A program made the translations under genes and the position numbers. The notes under the pieces are model-generated. The model did not search any database. It worked only from the letters and a program-made list of their open reading frames with translations, and had not been told where the DNA came from. Shown piece after piece: positions 55,754 through 63,380 of a stretch of 64,000 bases of DNA. Within the stretch, counting starts at the first letter, position 1. Each line of letters opens with the position of its first letter. Source of the DNA: Albidovulum litorale (GTDB lineage Bacteria > Pseudomonadota > Alphaproteobacteria > Rhodobacterales > Rhodobacteraceae); contig NZ_JAOWKZ010000004.1 in assembly GCF_025751495.1 (NCBI RefSeq), positions 434,001 through 498,000 on the forward strand, read 5' to 3'.

Positions 55754-56989
55754 CTAGCCATCGCCCCGTGTGACGCCGCGATACCACGCGACGATCTTGG
55801 CGCGTTCCTCGGGCTCGATGAATGAGGCGTTGGCGGGCGGCATGGCGTGGCTGACCCCGGCCTGAAGGTAGATCTCGCGTGCCTGCGTGGCGATCTGTTC
55901 GCGGGTTTCGAGGATCACACCCTTTGGCGCCCATGGGATGCCCTCGAAGAAGGGCTCGGAGGCGTGGCACATCGAGCAGCGGCCAAGGACGATGCTTTCG
56001 ACCTCTTCGAAATCGCCCGCCGCCGCGAACCGCTCGGCGGTGTGGCTGAGCTTCGCCTCGCCCTCGGCCTCCGCACGGAAGAGGGGCGCGGTGGAGAGCC
56101 ATGCGATGAGAAGGAAGAGCAGCACCGTCGCGATCCAGGTCCAGGTCGGGCTGCCCGCACGGGCGTGCTGGGTGTTGAACCAGTGTCGGATCGTGACGCC
56201 CATCAGGAAGACGAGGCTGGCGATCAACCAGTTGTTTTCCGTGGCAAAGGCCAGCGGATAGTGGTTCGACAGCATCATGAAGATGACGGGCAGCGTCAGG
56301 TAGTTGTTATGGGTCGAGCGCAGCTTGGCGATCTTGCCGTATTTCGGGTCAGGTGTGCGGCCCGCGATCAGGTCTGCGACCACGACCTTCTGGTTCGGGA
56401 TGATCACCATGAAGACGTTCGCCGACATGATCGTCGCGGTGATGGCGCCAAGGTGCAGAAGTGCCGCGCGGCCTGAAAAGACCTGCGTGTAGAACCACGC
56501 CAGAGCCACGAGGATGATGTAGAGGAGCACCATTAACGTGGTGGGACTCTCGCCGAGTTTCGACTTGCAAAGCGTGTCATAGATCAGCCAGCCCACCGCC
56601 AGCGATGCGAGCGAGATGAGGATCGCCTGCCAGACCGGGATGTCGAGCACGTTTGGATCGACAAGATAAAGGTCGGCCCCGAGGTAGTAGACGAGGCAGA
56701 GAAGCGCGAAGCCCGAAAGCCAGGTCGCATAGCTTTCCCATTTGAACCAGATCAGGTCGCCCGGCATCTTCTCGGGCGCGACGAGGTATTTCTGGATATG
56801 GTAGAAGCCACCGCCATGAACCTGCCATTCCTCGCCGTCGGCACCACTCGCCAGATTGCGGTCGCGGTGCAGGCCGAGGTCGAGCGCGATGAAATAAAAC
56901 GACGAGCCGATCCATGCGATCGCGGTGATCACATGCAGCCAGCGCACGGCGAATTCCAGCCAGTCGGCCAGCACGATGAAGTCGTACAT
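55754..56989 (-). CDS. puuD: Urate hydroxylase PuuD (membrane, c-type cytochrome domain)
   Basis: A 411-residue membrane protein. About eight helices are followed by a periplasmic cytochrome c domain with CSMCH heme site near residue 345 and an axial Met in SHAMPPAN. The N-terminal part has WLHVITAIAWIGSSFYFI, and LGAITATIMSANVFMVIIPNQK. PuuD oxidises urate to 5-hydroxyisourate and feeds electrons into the respiratory chain. No other uric-acid genes are in this window. A divergent LysR gene 122 bp away is the likely regulator. Confidence 0.92.
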   Translation of the reverse strand: MYDFIVLADWLEFAVRWLHVITAIAWIGSSFYFIALDLGLHRDRNLASGADGEEWQVHGGGFYHIQKYLVAPEKMPGDLIWFKWESYATWLSGFALLCLVYYLGADLYLVDPNVLDIPVWQAILISLASLAVGWLIYDTLCKSKLGESPTTLMVLLYIILVALAWFYTQVFSGRAALLHLGAITATIMSANVFMVIIPNQKVVVADLIAGRTPDPKYGKIAKLRSTHNNYLTLPVIFMMLSNHYPLAFATENNWLIASLVFLMGVTIRHWFNTQHARAGSPTWTWIATVLLFLLIAWLSTAPLFRAEAEGEAKLSHTAERFAAAGDFEEVESIVLGRCSMCHASEPFFEGIPWAPKGVILETREQIATQAREIYLQAGVSHAMPPANASFIEPEERAKIVAWYRGVTRGDG

Positions 56990-57111
56990 CCCGCTCCTCC
57001 CTCAGGGACTCAGTGCAGATGACGCTATACCGAAGCGCATTCCCCTGATAATCCTTAGAATAACTGAGAACTTTCAATCATTGCCGAATAATGTCGGGTG
57101 AGGGGACGGCG

Positions 57112-58062
57112 ATGGCCTATGTGAACAATATCAAGATGTTCGTTCGGGTCTTCGAGCTTGGCTCCATGTCGGCCGCCGCACGGGATCAGCGCACATCGCC
57201 CGCTGTCGCCTCGGCGCGGATCGCGGAACTGGAGAAGCACCTCGGCGTCAGGCTGTTCAACCGCACGACGCGGCGGTTGCAGCCGACGGAGAACGGCCGG
57301 CTGTTCTACGAAGGCGCGCGCAAGGTGCTGGAGGCGATCGACGATGCCGAAGCGGCGGTCATGGCCTCCACCCAGAACCTGCGCGGCACGGTGTTCGTCG
57401 CCGCCCCCCTGGGCGTCGGGAGGCGCTTCATCGCGCCGCATGTGCCCGAGTTCAAGGATGCCTATCCCCAGATCGACGTGCGCCTGCGCCTGTCGGACCG
57501 CAAGATCGATGTGATCGGCGAGGGGCTCGACATGGCGTTTCATCTTGGGCTTCTGGAGGATTCGACGCTGAAGATGCGGCTGATCGCCGAATGCCCGCGT
57601 ATCCTTTGCGCGTCACCCGCCTACATCGCTGCGCGGGGCGATCCTGAAACGGGCGAGCGGCTGATTGCCGAGAAGCACGACTGCCTGAACCTGCGCTTTC
57701 CAGGCGCAACAGAATTCCAGTGGACGCTTCTTGCGCCCGGCGGGCCGAAAAGGTTCGAGGTGGCGGGGCCGTTCGAAACCGATGATGGCGATGTGCTGAC
57801 GGGCTGGGCGCTCGACGGGCGCGGGATCGTAATGAAGCCGATCTTCGAGGTCGCCGAGTATCTGCGGGACGGGCGGCTGGTTCCGGTCGTGCGGGACACG
57901 CCACCAGTGCCGGTGCAACTCACCTGCCTGACCCAGCATCGCCGGTTGCGCGATCCAAAAATCCGCGCCTTCACCGATTTCATTATCGTCAAGTGCCGCG
58001 AGGAACTCTCCAAGGCGATGCAGGGGATCACGCTGCCTGACCTTTCGGTCAAACCCGCGTGA
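57112..58062 (+). CDS. LysR-family transcriptional regulator, puuD-divergent
   Basis: A 316-residue LysR regulator. The helix-turn-helix is at the N terminus (NNIKMFVRVFELGSMSAAARDQRTSPAVAS), and the effector domain starts near residue 90. The start at 57112 has GAGGGGACGG upstream. Divergent from puuD over 122 bp, so a role in urate or purine control is inferred. Confidence 0.88.
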   Translation: MAYVNNIKMFVRVFELGSMSAAARDQRTSPAVASARIAELEKHLGVRLFNRTTRRLQPTENGRLFYEGARKVLEAIDDAEAAVMASTQNLRGTVFVAAPLGVGRRFIAPHVPEFKDAYPQIDVRLRLSDRKIDVIGEGLDMAFHLGLLEDSTLKMRLIAECPRILCASPAYIAARGDPETGERLIAEKHDCLNLRFPGATEFQWTLLAPGGPKRFEVAGPFETDDGDVLTGWALDGRGIVMKPIFEVAEYLRDGRLVPVVRDTPPVPVQLTCLTQHRRLRDPKIRAFTDFIIVKCREELSKAMQGITLPDLSVKPA

Positions 58063-58089
58063 AACTGCCCAAAACCCGGTTGCCCGCGT

Positions 58090-58133
58090 GTTCACTCCGG
58101 TGAACTCTACGTGCTGTCCCAAAGACCGGGACA
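58090..58133 (+). promoter_or_regulatory. Two small inverted repeats upstream of the AraC-type gene
   Basis: GTTCAC-TCCG-GTGAAC (58090-58105) and TGTCCC-7-GGGACA (58115-58133) lie 16-59 bp before the AraC-type ATG. They may be an autoregulatory site or the terminator of the LysR gene; evidence is symmetry only. Confidence 0.35.
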
Positions 58134-58148
58134 ATCCCGGAGGGCACG

Positions 58149-59075
58149 ATGGACATTCTCGACGACATTCTCGACACGCTCGACCTGCGCGGTGCCCTTT
58201 ATTTCCGGACCGACTTCACCGGTCCCTGGGCGGTCAGGGTGCCGGAGTTCGGCTCGGCCGCGCGGTTCCATCTGGTGATGCAGGGGCAACTGCACGTGAC
58301 GACCGCCTGCGGGGCGGAATTGTCGCTCGGTCCCGGAGATCTGGTCATGATTCCCAAGGGCTGGCCTCATGTGCTGGCCGACGCGCCGGGGCGGCAGGCG
58401 CCGGAACTGGAAACGGTGCTGGAGGCCGTGGGCTATGACGGGCAGGGGGTTCTGCGCGTGGGCGATGGCGATCCTTCGGCTTCGACCCAGATGCTTTGCG
58501 GCCATTTTAACTTTCGCGAACGTGCCGATCACCCGATCCTGCGGGCGCTGCCCGACCACATCGTTATCACCGCCGCGATGCGGCTCAGGGAACCGCTTCT
58601 GGATGAGATGCTGCGGCTGGCCGCGCGCCGCGCCTTTGCCGACCGGCTGGGATCGGAGGCGGCGATCACCCGCCTGTCAGAGATCGTTTTCATCGAGGTG
58701 CTGCGGGCGGGGATCGGCCAGTCGCCCGAACTCATGGGGCTGATGGAGGCGTTCCGTGACCGCCAGATCGGCCGGGCGCTGGAACTGATCCACCGCGACC
58801 CGGACAAGGGCTGGACGGCGGAAAGCCTCGCCTCGGAGGTCGCCATGTCACGCTCGCGTTTCGCCGAGAGGTTCAGCCAACTCGTCGGTGTCGGGCCTAT
58901 GACCTATCTGTCCGATTGGCGTTTGCAAAAGGCGCTGGCGCTGCTGGAACGCTCGCAGTCCACAGTGCAGGAAATCGCGGGCAAGGCGGGCTATTCCTCA
59001 CCCGCCGCATTCACACGTGCTTTCGCCGGAAAGTTTGGGTTGGCGCCGACCGAATATCGCCGCCGGGCCGCCTGA
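58149..59075 (+). CDS. AraC-family regulator with cupin domain
   Basis: A 308-residue regulator with an N-terminal cupin (HLVMQGQLHVTTACGAELSLGPGDLVMIPKGWPH, residues ~35-70) and a C-terminal double helix-turn-helix (WTAESLASEVAMSRSRFAERF and VQEIAGKAGYSSPAAFTRAFAGKFG). The layout is that of cupin_6 AraC regulators, often controlling a neighbouring dehydrogenase. The start has GGAGGGCACG upstream. It is convergent with the TetR gene, 5 bp between stops. Confidence 0.9.
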   Translation: MDILDDILDTLDLRGALYFRTDFTGPWAVRVPEFGSAARFHLVMQGQLHVTTACGAELSLGPGDLVMIPKGWPHVLADAPGRQAPELETVLEAVGYDGQGVLRVGDGDPSASTQMLCGHFNFRERADHPILRALPDHIVITAAMRLREPLLDEMLRLAARRAFADRLGSEAAITRLSEIVFIEVLRAGIGQSPELMGLMEAFRDRQIGRALELIHRDPDKGWTAESLASEVAMSRSRFAERFSQLVGVGPMTYLSDWRLQKALALLERSQSTVQEIAGKAGYSSPAAFTRAFAGKFGLAPTEYRRRAA

Positions 59076-59080
59076 CGGGC

Positions 59081-59647
59081 TCAGTTCGCCAGCAACAGCG
59101 CCGCGATTTCCTTCGCCTTCTCGGCGGCATTCTGGTCGCGCGAGACATGGGCGGTGGCCATGGCGCCCTCGAACAGGATCTGCAGTTTCTGGCCGACATC
59201 CTTTGGATTGGTTACCTTTGCCGCGCGGGCAAGGTCTTCGTAGAACGCGGCTACCAGCCGTTTGTGGGTCGCCGCGTGCTGGAAAACCGGGTTCATCACG
59301 CCACCGGTTTCGGGATATTCGGCAGCGGCGGCAACGAACGGGCAGCCGAAGAACGTGTCGGCCTTAATCCATTCGCCAAGGAGGTCGAAGGTCGCGAGGA
59401 TCTTGTCCTGAGGCGTGCCATTGGTGGCCTCGGCGCGGGTGCGGAGCGCGTCCCGTTCCTCTTCGTCGAATGCGTCGAGTACGGCGACGATCAGGTCCTC
59501 TTTCGACTTGAAGTGGCGGTAAAGCGTTGTCTTCGCGACGCCCGTCTCCGCCACGATCTGGTCGATCCCTGTGGCGTGACAGCCGTTGCGGTTGAAGAGT
59601 TCGCCCGCAACGGACAGGATGTGGGCCCGAATGCCGCTTCGCTTCAC
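59081..59647 (-). CDS. TetR-family transcriptional regulator
   Basis: A 188-residue TetR regulator. The N-terminal helix-turn-helix is RNGCHATGIDQIVAETGVAKTTLYRHFKSKEDL-like (residues ~19-50), and the C-terminal domain (FFGCPFVAAAAEYPETG) matches the subgroup that responds to small reactive or lipophilic molecules. Two 16-bp palindromes lie about 133 bp upstream of its start, next to the promoter of the divergent small-peptide gene, and are the likely operators. Confidence 0.9.
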   Translation of the reverse strand: MKRSGIRAHILSVAGELFNRNGCHATGIDQIVAETGVAKTTLYRHFKSKEDLIVAVLDAFDEEERDALRTRAEATNGTPQDKILATFDLLGEWIKADTFFGCPFVAAAAEYPETGGVMNPVFQHAATHKRLVAAFYEDLARAAKVTNPKDVGQKLQILFEGAMATAHVSRDQNAAEKAKEIAALLLAN

Positions 59648-59779
59648 GTCTTTCCCTCTATCGCTACAGATTCGTTTCTACCGGTTCGGCGGCAGGTTTG
59701 CAGTTAATAATCTATCGGCATGGGAAAAAATTCAATAATTTTCAGGCAAATACACACAAAAGAGAGAATAGTTGACTTC

Positions 59780-59795
59780 GATACAGATCTGTATC
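59780..59795. promoter_or_regulatory. Operator-like perfect 16-bp palindrome (O1)
   Basis: GATACAGATCTGTATC is its own reverse complement. It sits directly after a -35-like TTGACT (59772-59777), inside the spacer before a weak -10 (CATTAA). A TetR dimer bound here would block the divergent rightward transcript. Confidence 0.75.
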
Positions 59796-59807
59796 ATTAA
59801 CAGTAAC

Positions 59808-59823
59808 GATACCGAGCTGTATC
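59808..59823. promoter_or_regulatory. Second operator-like palindrome (O2)
   Basis: GATACCGAGCTGTATC matches O1 at 14 of 16 positions and lies 28 bp downstream, centre to centre. Two copies strengthen the case for an operator pair. They lie 49-92 bp before the peptide ATG. Confidence 0.7.
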
Positions 59824-59871
59824 TTAAGTTCTAAAGGTTGGAAACTGATCAACCCTCTCGCTGGAGAGTGC

Positions 59872-60075
59872 ATGATGCGCTTCAGATCGTTTTTCCGGAA
59901 AAGTCTCGTCGACGTGGTCGTCGTCGTCGCCCTGTTCGTCATCGTCGAATCGTTGGCCTCCATTATTCTGTTTTCGCGCCCGGCTTCGGCCGGTTCTCCC
60001 CATACTTCGGCAACTGCTTTTGCGGATCGTCCCGGAGTGTTTGCCTCGGGTCCCGCATTCTCCCCGTCCCCTTGA
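59872..60075 (+). CDS. Small secreted or membrane-anchored peptide (67 aa)
   Basis: A 67-residue peptide with a hydrophobic core VDVVVVVALFVIVESLASIIL, then SRPASAGS, a plausible signal-peptidase site, and a short Ala/Pro/Ser-rich tail. The ATG has CTGGAG seven bases upstream. No homologous family is recognised. It follows the TetR-type operators and precedes an 18-bp perfect hairpin and the DUF4142 gene, so it may be the first gene of that operon or a leader peptide. Confidence 0.55.
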   Translation: MMRFRSFFRKSLVDVVVVVALFVIVESLASIILFSRPASAGSPHTSATAFADRPGVFASGPAFSPSP

Positions 60076-60096
60076 TCGAGGGTCCCAAGGCGCTCA

Positions 60097-60143
60097 GGGT
60101 TTCTCTGTCACGGGTTGCAGCAAGTCCCGTGACAGAGAAACCC
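60097..60143 (+). other. 18-bp perfect hairpin in front of the DUF4142 gene
   Basis: GGGTTTCTCTGTCACGGG (60097-60114) and its exact complement (60126-60143) are separated by 11 bases. The hairpin ends seven bases before the AGGAG ribosome site of the next gene. It could be an attenuator, a stabilising 5' structure or an intercistronic terminator; no T tract follows. Confidence 0.75.
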
Positions 60144-60160
60144 AACTTCAGGAGATCACG

Positions 60161-60682
60161 ATGATCCGTCAGACCATGATTGCCGTCGCGCTTGCGGCGG
60201 CCACCCCGGCTTTTGCCCAAGACCAGATGAACGACCTTCAGATTGCCCATACCGCTTACACGGCCGGGCAGCTCGATATCCGCTATGCCCACCTCGCGCT
60301 TGCGGTATCGGAAAACGACGCGGTTCGTGCCTTTGCCGAAACCATGATCCGCGACCACACGGCGGTGAACGACGCGGCCGTGGCGCTGATCACCGAGCTG
60401 AACGTCACGCCCGAGGATAACGACCTGAGCCGCGCGCTGGTCGAAGGTGCCGCCGCCAAGCGGGCCGAGTTCATGGCGCTTTCGGGCAATGAGTTCGACT
60501 GCGCCTATGCCGCGAATGAGCTTGGCTATCATCAGGTCGTCAACCAGACGGTCGAGGGCAAGTTCATTCCCTGGGCGACGGTTGAGCCGCTGAAGGCGCT
60601 TCTTTCGGATGCACTTGTCACCTTCAAGGTGCATGAAGGCCATGCCGAAGACATGGTCGCAGGTCTGCAATGCGCGTCGTGA
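60161..60682 (+). CDS. DUF4142 periplasmic protein
   Basis: A 173-residue exported protein with signal peptide (IRQTMIAVALAAATPAFA, cleaved after AFA). The mature part is a helical bundle of the DUF4142 (ferritin-like) family, e.g. IAHTAYTAGQLDIRYAHLAL, VRAFAETMIRDHTAVNDAAVALI. The family is found near stress and metal genes; its function is unknown. It overlaps the cupredoxin gene by 13 bp. Start has AGGAG upstream, right after the hairpin. Confidence 0.85.
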   Translation: MIRQTMIAVALAAATPAFAQDQMNDLQIAHTAYTAGQLDIRYAHLALAVSENDAVRAFAETMIRDHTAVNDAAVALITELNVTPEDNDLSRALVEGAAAKRAEFMALSGNEFDCAYAANELGYHQVVNQTVEGKFIPWATVEPLKALLSDALVTFKVHEGHAEDMVAGLQCAS

Positions 60683-61020
60683 GCGGCGCAACCCGACGCC
60701 GGTTCGGCCTCCTGATGGGGGCCGGGCTGGTGGCGCCGCTGGTGGTGCGGGCCCATGACGGGCCGCATCTTGTCGAGGCCGGGATTGAGGGTTTCGCCTT
60801 TGTTCCGTGCCGGCTGGAAATCCGGGCAGGCGATACGGTGCGCTGGACCAACCACGACATCGCGCCACATACGGCGACTGACAAGGCAGGCGGATGGGAC
60901 ACTGGCCGGATCGCCAAGGGTGAAAGTTCGGATGTCACCTACGACGCACCCGGAACCTATGCGGTCTTTTGCCGCTTTCATCCGAACATGATCGCCGAAG
61001 TTGTGGTGGAACCCGCGTAA
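60670..61020 (+). CDS. Tat-exported cupredoxin (plastocyanin-like)
   Basis: A 116-residue blue-copper-type protein. The Tat signal is TRRRFGLLMGAGLVAPLVV, cleaved near VRAHD. Copper ligands are His in IAPHTATD, Cys and His in FCRFHPNM, and the Met of the same segment, all present. It could carry electrons or copper in the periplasm. Overlaps DUF4142 by 13 bp, so the two are co-translated. A strong terminator follows. Confidence 0.88.
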   Translation: MRVVSGATRRRFGLLMGAGLVAPLVVRAHDGPHLVEAGIEGFAFVPCRLEIRAGDTVRWTNHDIAPHTATDKAGGWDTGRIAKGESSDVTYDAPGTYAVFCRFHPNMIAEVVVEPA

Positions 61021-61030
61021 CCTACGGAAT

Positions 61031-61054
61031 ATCCCGCCCGGCAATGGGCGGGAT
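61031..61054. terminator. Terminator between cupredoxin and truncated haemoglobin genes
   Basis: ATCCCGCCC-GGCAAT-GGGCGGGAT is a perfect nine-base-pair stem, ten bases after the cupredoxin stop. It can serve both convergent genes, though the T tract is weak. Confidence 0.65.
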
Positions 61055-61088
61055 CAGATCGCCCCAGACAAGCCGAGACCAGAAACTG

Positions 61089-61496
61089 TCACCGCAGCTT
61101 CGGGACGCCGCCCGGCAGGGTTTCGCGTTCGACGACGCCGTAACGCAGGCCGCGCCCGATCCGGTGGGCGAGGGCGGACCATGCCGCCGCCGTCTCGGGA
61201 CGGAGTTCGCGCTTCAGCACGGAATCGAAGAGCCCGAGCCAGGGATCGAACATGCCGGGCCGGACATTGCCGGCCCGCTGATGAACCTCCAGCGGATTAC
61301 CATCATAGCTCCGCTCGTAAAGGATCGCGTTGCGCCAGAAGCCTGCGATCTTTGCCTCATGCGCGGGCCAGTCGGTGACATGGGCGGCAAAGACGGGGCC
61401 GAGCCCGGGATGTTCACGGATCGCCGCATAGAAGGTCGCGACAACGCGGTCGATTTCCTCCGGTGTCACCTCGAAACGCGGGGGCAAAGTGGTCAT
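61089..61496 (-). CDS. Group III truncated haemoglobin
   Basis: A 135-residue haem protein. The truncated globin core is seen in VVATFYAAIREHPGLGPVF, FWRNAILYERSYDGNPLEVHQRAG (proximal His) and FDPWLGLFDSVL. It binds O2 or NO; role unclear, possibly NO detoxification. The start at 61496 has AAAGGAG upstream; an in-frame extension to 61580 is not family-like. Convergent with the cupredoxin gene. Confidence 0.88.
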   Translation of the reverse strand: MTTLPPRFEVTPEEIDRVVATFYAAIREHPGLGPVFAAHVTDWPAHEAKIAGFWRNAILYERSYDGNPLEVHQRAGNVRPGMFDPWLGLFDSVLKRELRPETAAAWSALAHRIGRGLRYGVVERETLPGGVPKLR

Positions 61497-61663
61497 CGCG
61501 GCTCCTTTCGTCCGATCCTTGCGGCACGGGAAGGGGCGATGCAAGCGACGCGATGCCGCGCCGTCCGGAATGAGGCTCAAGGCCCGTCCGTTTGGAGATG
61601 TGAGGATGACCGGCTAGCATGCCCGAAGGGGAAATGCGGATGCCAATGTGGGAGGGGGAAGCC

Positions 61664-62536
61664 ATGACGGATATTTCGGTCATCGGATTGGGGGCGATGG
61701 GATCGGCGCTGGCGCGCGCGCAGATGAAGGCGGGCCGGTCGGTCACGGTCTGGAACCGAAGCCCGGAAAAGGCGGCGCCGCTTGGGGCGGATGGCGCAGT
61801 CGTCGCCGAAACCGCTGCCGATGCCATCGCGGCGAGCCCGGTCACCATCACCTGCGTGAAGTCGCATCCCCAGACCATCGACGTGTTGCGAAACGCCTCG
61901 AACGCACTGCCGGGCAGGACAATCATCGAACTGTCGACCGGCGGTGCGGAGGAAGCCGAGGAACTGGCGCGGTTCCTTGAAGGCGCGGGTGCCGAATGGA
62001 TGGTGGGCATCATCAACGCATACCCGCACATGATCGGTGGCGAAGAGACCGTGCTGTCGGTGGTCGGCACCGAGGCGCAGTGGAAAGCGCATGGCCCGAT
62101 CATCAAGACCATGGGTGGTGCGTCGGTCCATGTGGGTGATCAGGCGGGCACGCTCGCGGCTTTGTTTGCGGCCCTCTTCACCGTGCGGCAGGGCTTCATG
62201 TGGGGCATGATCTATGGCGCGCTGGCCTGCAAGAAGGCGGGCATTACGATGCAGATGTTTTCCGATCTGGTGCCAATCTCGATGGGCATGATGAAGCCCT
62301 ATTACGACTACTTCGCGACAACCGCGCCGGGCGCAAAGTACGACGACCCGCCCGCCACGATGCGCACCTATGCCGCGGCCTTGGAGGATGTGCTGTCGAG
62401 TTTTGAGGCGCTTGGCGCCCGCGATGAATTGCCGCGTCTTTTCGTCGACATGGCTCACAAGGGCATGGCCGCGGGGCTGGAGGACAAGGCGCTGACCGCT
62501 GTTATTGATGTTCTCGACAAAGACGGCCCTGACTGA
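61664..62536 (+). CDS. NAD(P)-dependent dehydrogenase, 6-phosphogluconate/3-hydroxyisobutyrate family
   Basis: A 290-residue beta-hydroxyacid dehydrogenase-like protein. The NAD(P) motif GLGAMGSALA is at residues 8-17, VWNRSPEKA follows, and TCVKSHPQTIDVL and ELSTGGAEEAEEL match the family. A C-terminal helical domain covers residues ~165-290. The usual catalytic Lys position appears as a polar residue in the TLAALFAALFTVRQG helix, as in imine reductase-like members. Substrate unknown. Start has GGGAGGGGG upstream. Confidence 0.83.
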   Translation: MTDISVIGLGAMGSALARAQMKAGRSVTVWNRSPEKAAPLGADGAVVAETAADAIAASPVTITCVKSHPQTIDVLRNASNALPGRTIIELSTGGAEEAEELARFLEGAGAEWMVGIINAYPHMIGGEETVLSVVGTEAQWKAHGPIIKTMGGASVHVGDQAGTLAALFAALFTVRQGFMWGMIYGALACKKAGITMQMFSDLVPISMGMMKPYYDYFATTAPGAKYDDPPATMRTYAAALEDVLSSFEALGARDELPRLFVDMAHKGMAAGLEDKALTAVIDVLDKDGPD

Positions 62537-62566
62537 ACTCCAACGACCGATTCCGAACCGCCGCCT

Positions 62567-63205
62567 TCACTCGTCGTAAAGGCGGTTTTCCTCGTTGCCA
62601 CGCATTGCCGCTTCCATATCGTTCAGTGACCGATCCAGTTTCGCGTGTTCAATCAGCGCCTCGGCATAGGTCGGAAGCCCTTCTACCGATACTGCCTTGT
62701 CCGGTTGCCACAGACCCGAGCGGATCACAGCCTTGCCGCAATGATAGAACGCCTCCTCCACCCCGACGAGGATCGCGAATTCCGGCACCCGCCCGTTGAT
62801 CGCCATCGTTTCGCGCAGGGCAAGGTCCCGCACGATCCGGGCGGAACCGTTGACCCGCACCACCTCCCGACGGTTCGGCACCATGAACATCAGCGCGATG
62901 CGGCCCGTTTCAATGATGTTCTGAAACGTGTCAAAGCGGTGGTTTCCCGGCCGGTCGGGAATCGCGAGTGTCTTTTCGTCCACGACCTTCACGAAGCCCG
63001 CCGGGTCCCCCTTGGGTGCAACATCGGCGCGGCCGTGGCTGTCATGGGTGCCGATCGTCACGAAGGGTGAACGCTCGATCCATGCCCGCACGAGCGGGTC
63101 GATATGGTCGATGATCTTGCCGGTCTGCGATGCGAATTCGTCGGGGATGACCGCCCGGACCTCGTCCACGCTCGTGATGACGTCTGTGGGTTCGTAAGGG
63201 GCCAT
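62567..63205 (-). CDS. PPOX-family FMN-binding protein (pyridoxamine phosphate oxidase-like)
   Basis: A 212-residue split-barrel flavoprotein of the MSMEG_1061-type PPOX group. Typical motifs: FVTIGTHDSHGRADVAPKGDPAGFV, DRPGNHRFDTFQNIIE, and RIALMFMVPNRREVVRVNG. These bind FMN and act as oxidases or reductases of small molecules. The start at 63205 has a perfect AAAGGAGG upstream. An extended -10 promoter on the minus strand lies at 63239-63247 (TGCTATAAT). Confidence 0.87.
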   Translation of the reverse strand: MAPYEPTDVITSVDEVRAVIPDEFASQTGKIIDHIDPLVRAWIERSPFVTIGTHDSHGRADVAPKGDPAGFVKVVDEKTLAIPDRPGNHRFDTFQNIIETGRIALMFMVPNRREVVRVNGSARIVRDLALRETMAINGRVPEFAILVGVEEAFYHCGKAVIRSGLWQPDKAVSVEGLPTYAEALIEHAKLDRSLNDMEAAMRGNEENRLYDE

Positions 63206-63238
63206 GCGGACACCTCCTTTACCTCCGGGCGTATGGGA

Positions 63239-63247
63239 ATTATAGCA
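63239..63247 (-). promoter_or_regulatory. Extended -10 promoter element of the PPOX gene
   Basis: On the minus strand TGCTATAAT matches an extended -10 (TGnTATAAT) exactly, 34 bp upstream of the ATG. No good -35 is present, as is normal for extended -10 promoters. Confidence 0.6.
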
Positions 63248-63289
63248 CGGGCGCATGATGTGTCTGCACCACGGGATACGAATTACGAA

Positions 63290-63316
63290 CCCGGCGCTCT
63301 GAGAAGAGACGCCGGG
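63290..63316. other. Hairpin in the PPOX/ileS intergenic region
   Basis: CCCGGCG (63290-63296) and CGCCGGG (63310-63316) form a seven-base-pair stem with a 13-base loop, 64 bp before the ileS ATG. It may be part of the ileS leader. Confidence 0.4.
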
Positions 63317-63380
63317 CAAAGGTGTTCGAGATTTCGCACCGCCCCTCGATCAGGATTGACCTTCCGAAGGACCGCCAGAA

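Noticed and set aside
59838-60164. Alternative open frame covering the small-peptide gene and hairpin
   Set aside because: It overlaps the peptide frame, has no ribosome site and is Arg/Ser-rich; the peptide at 59872 has the better start.
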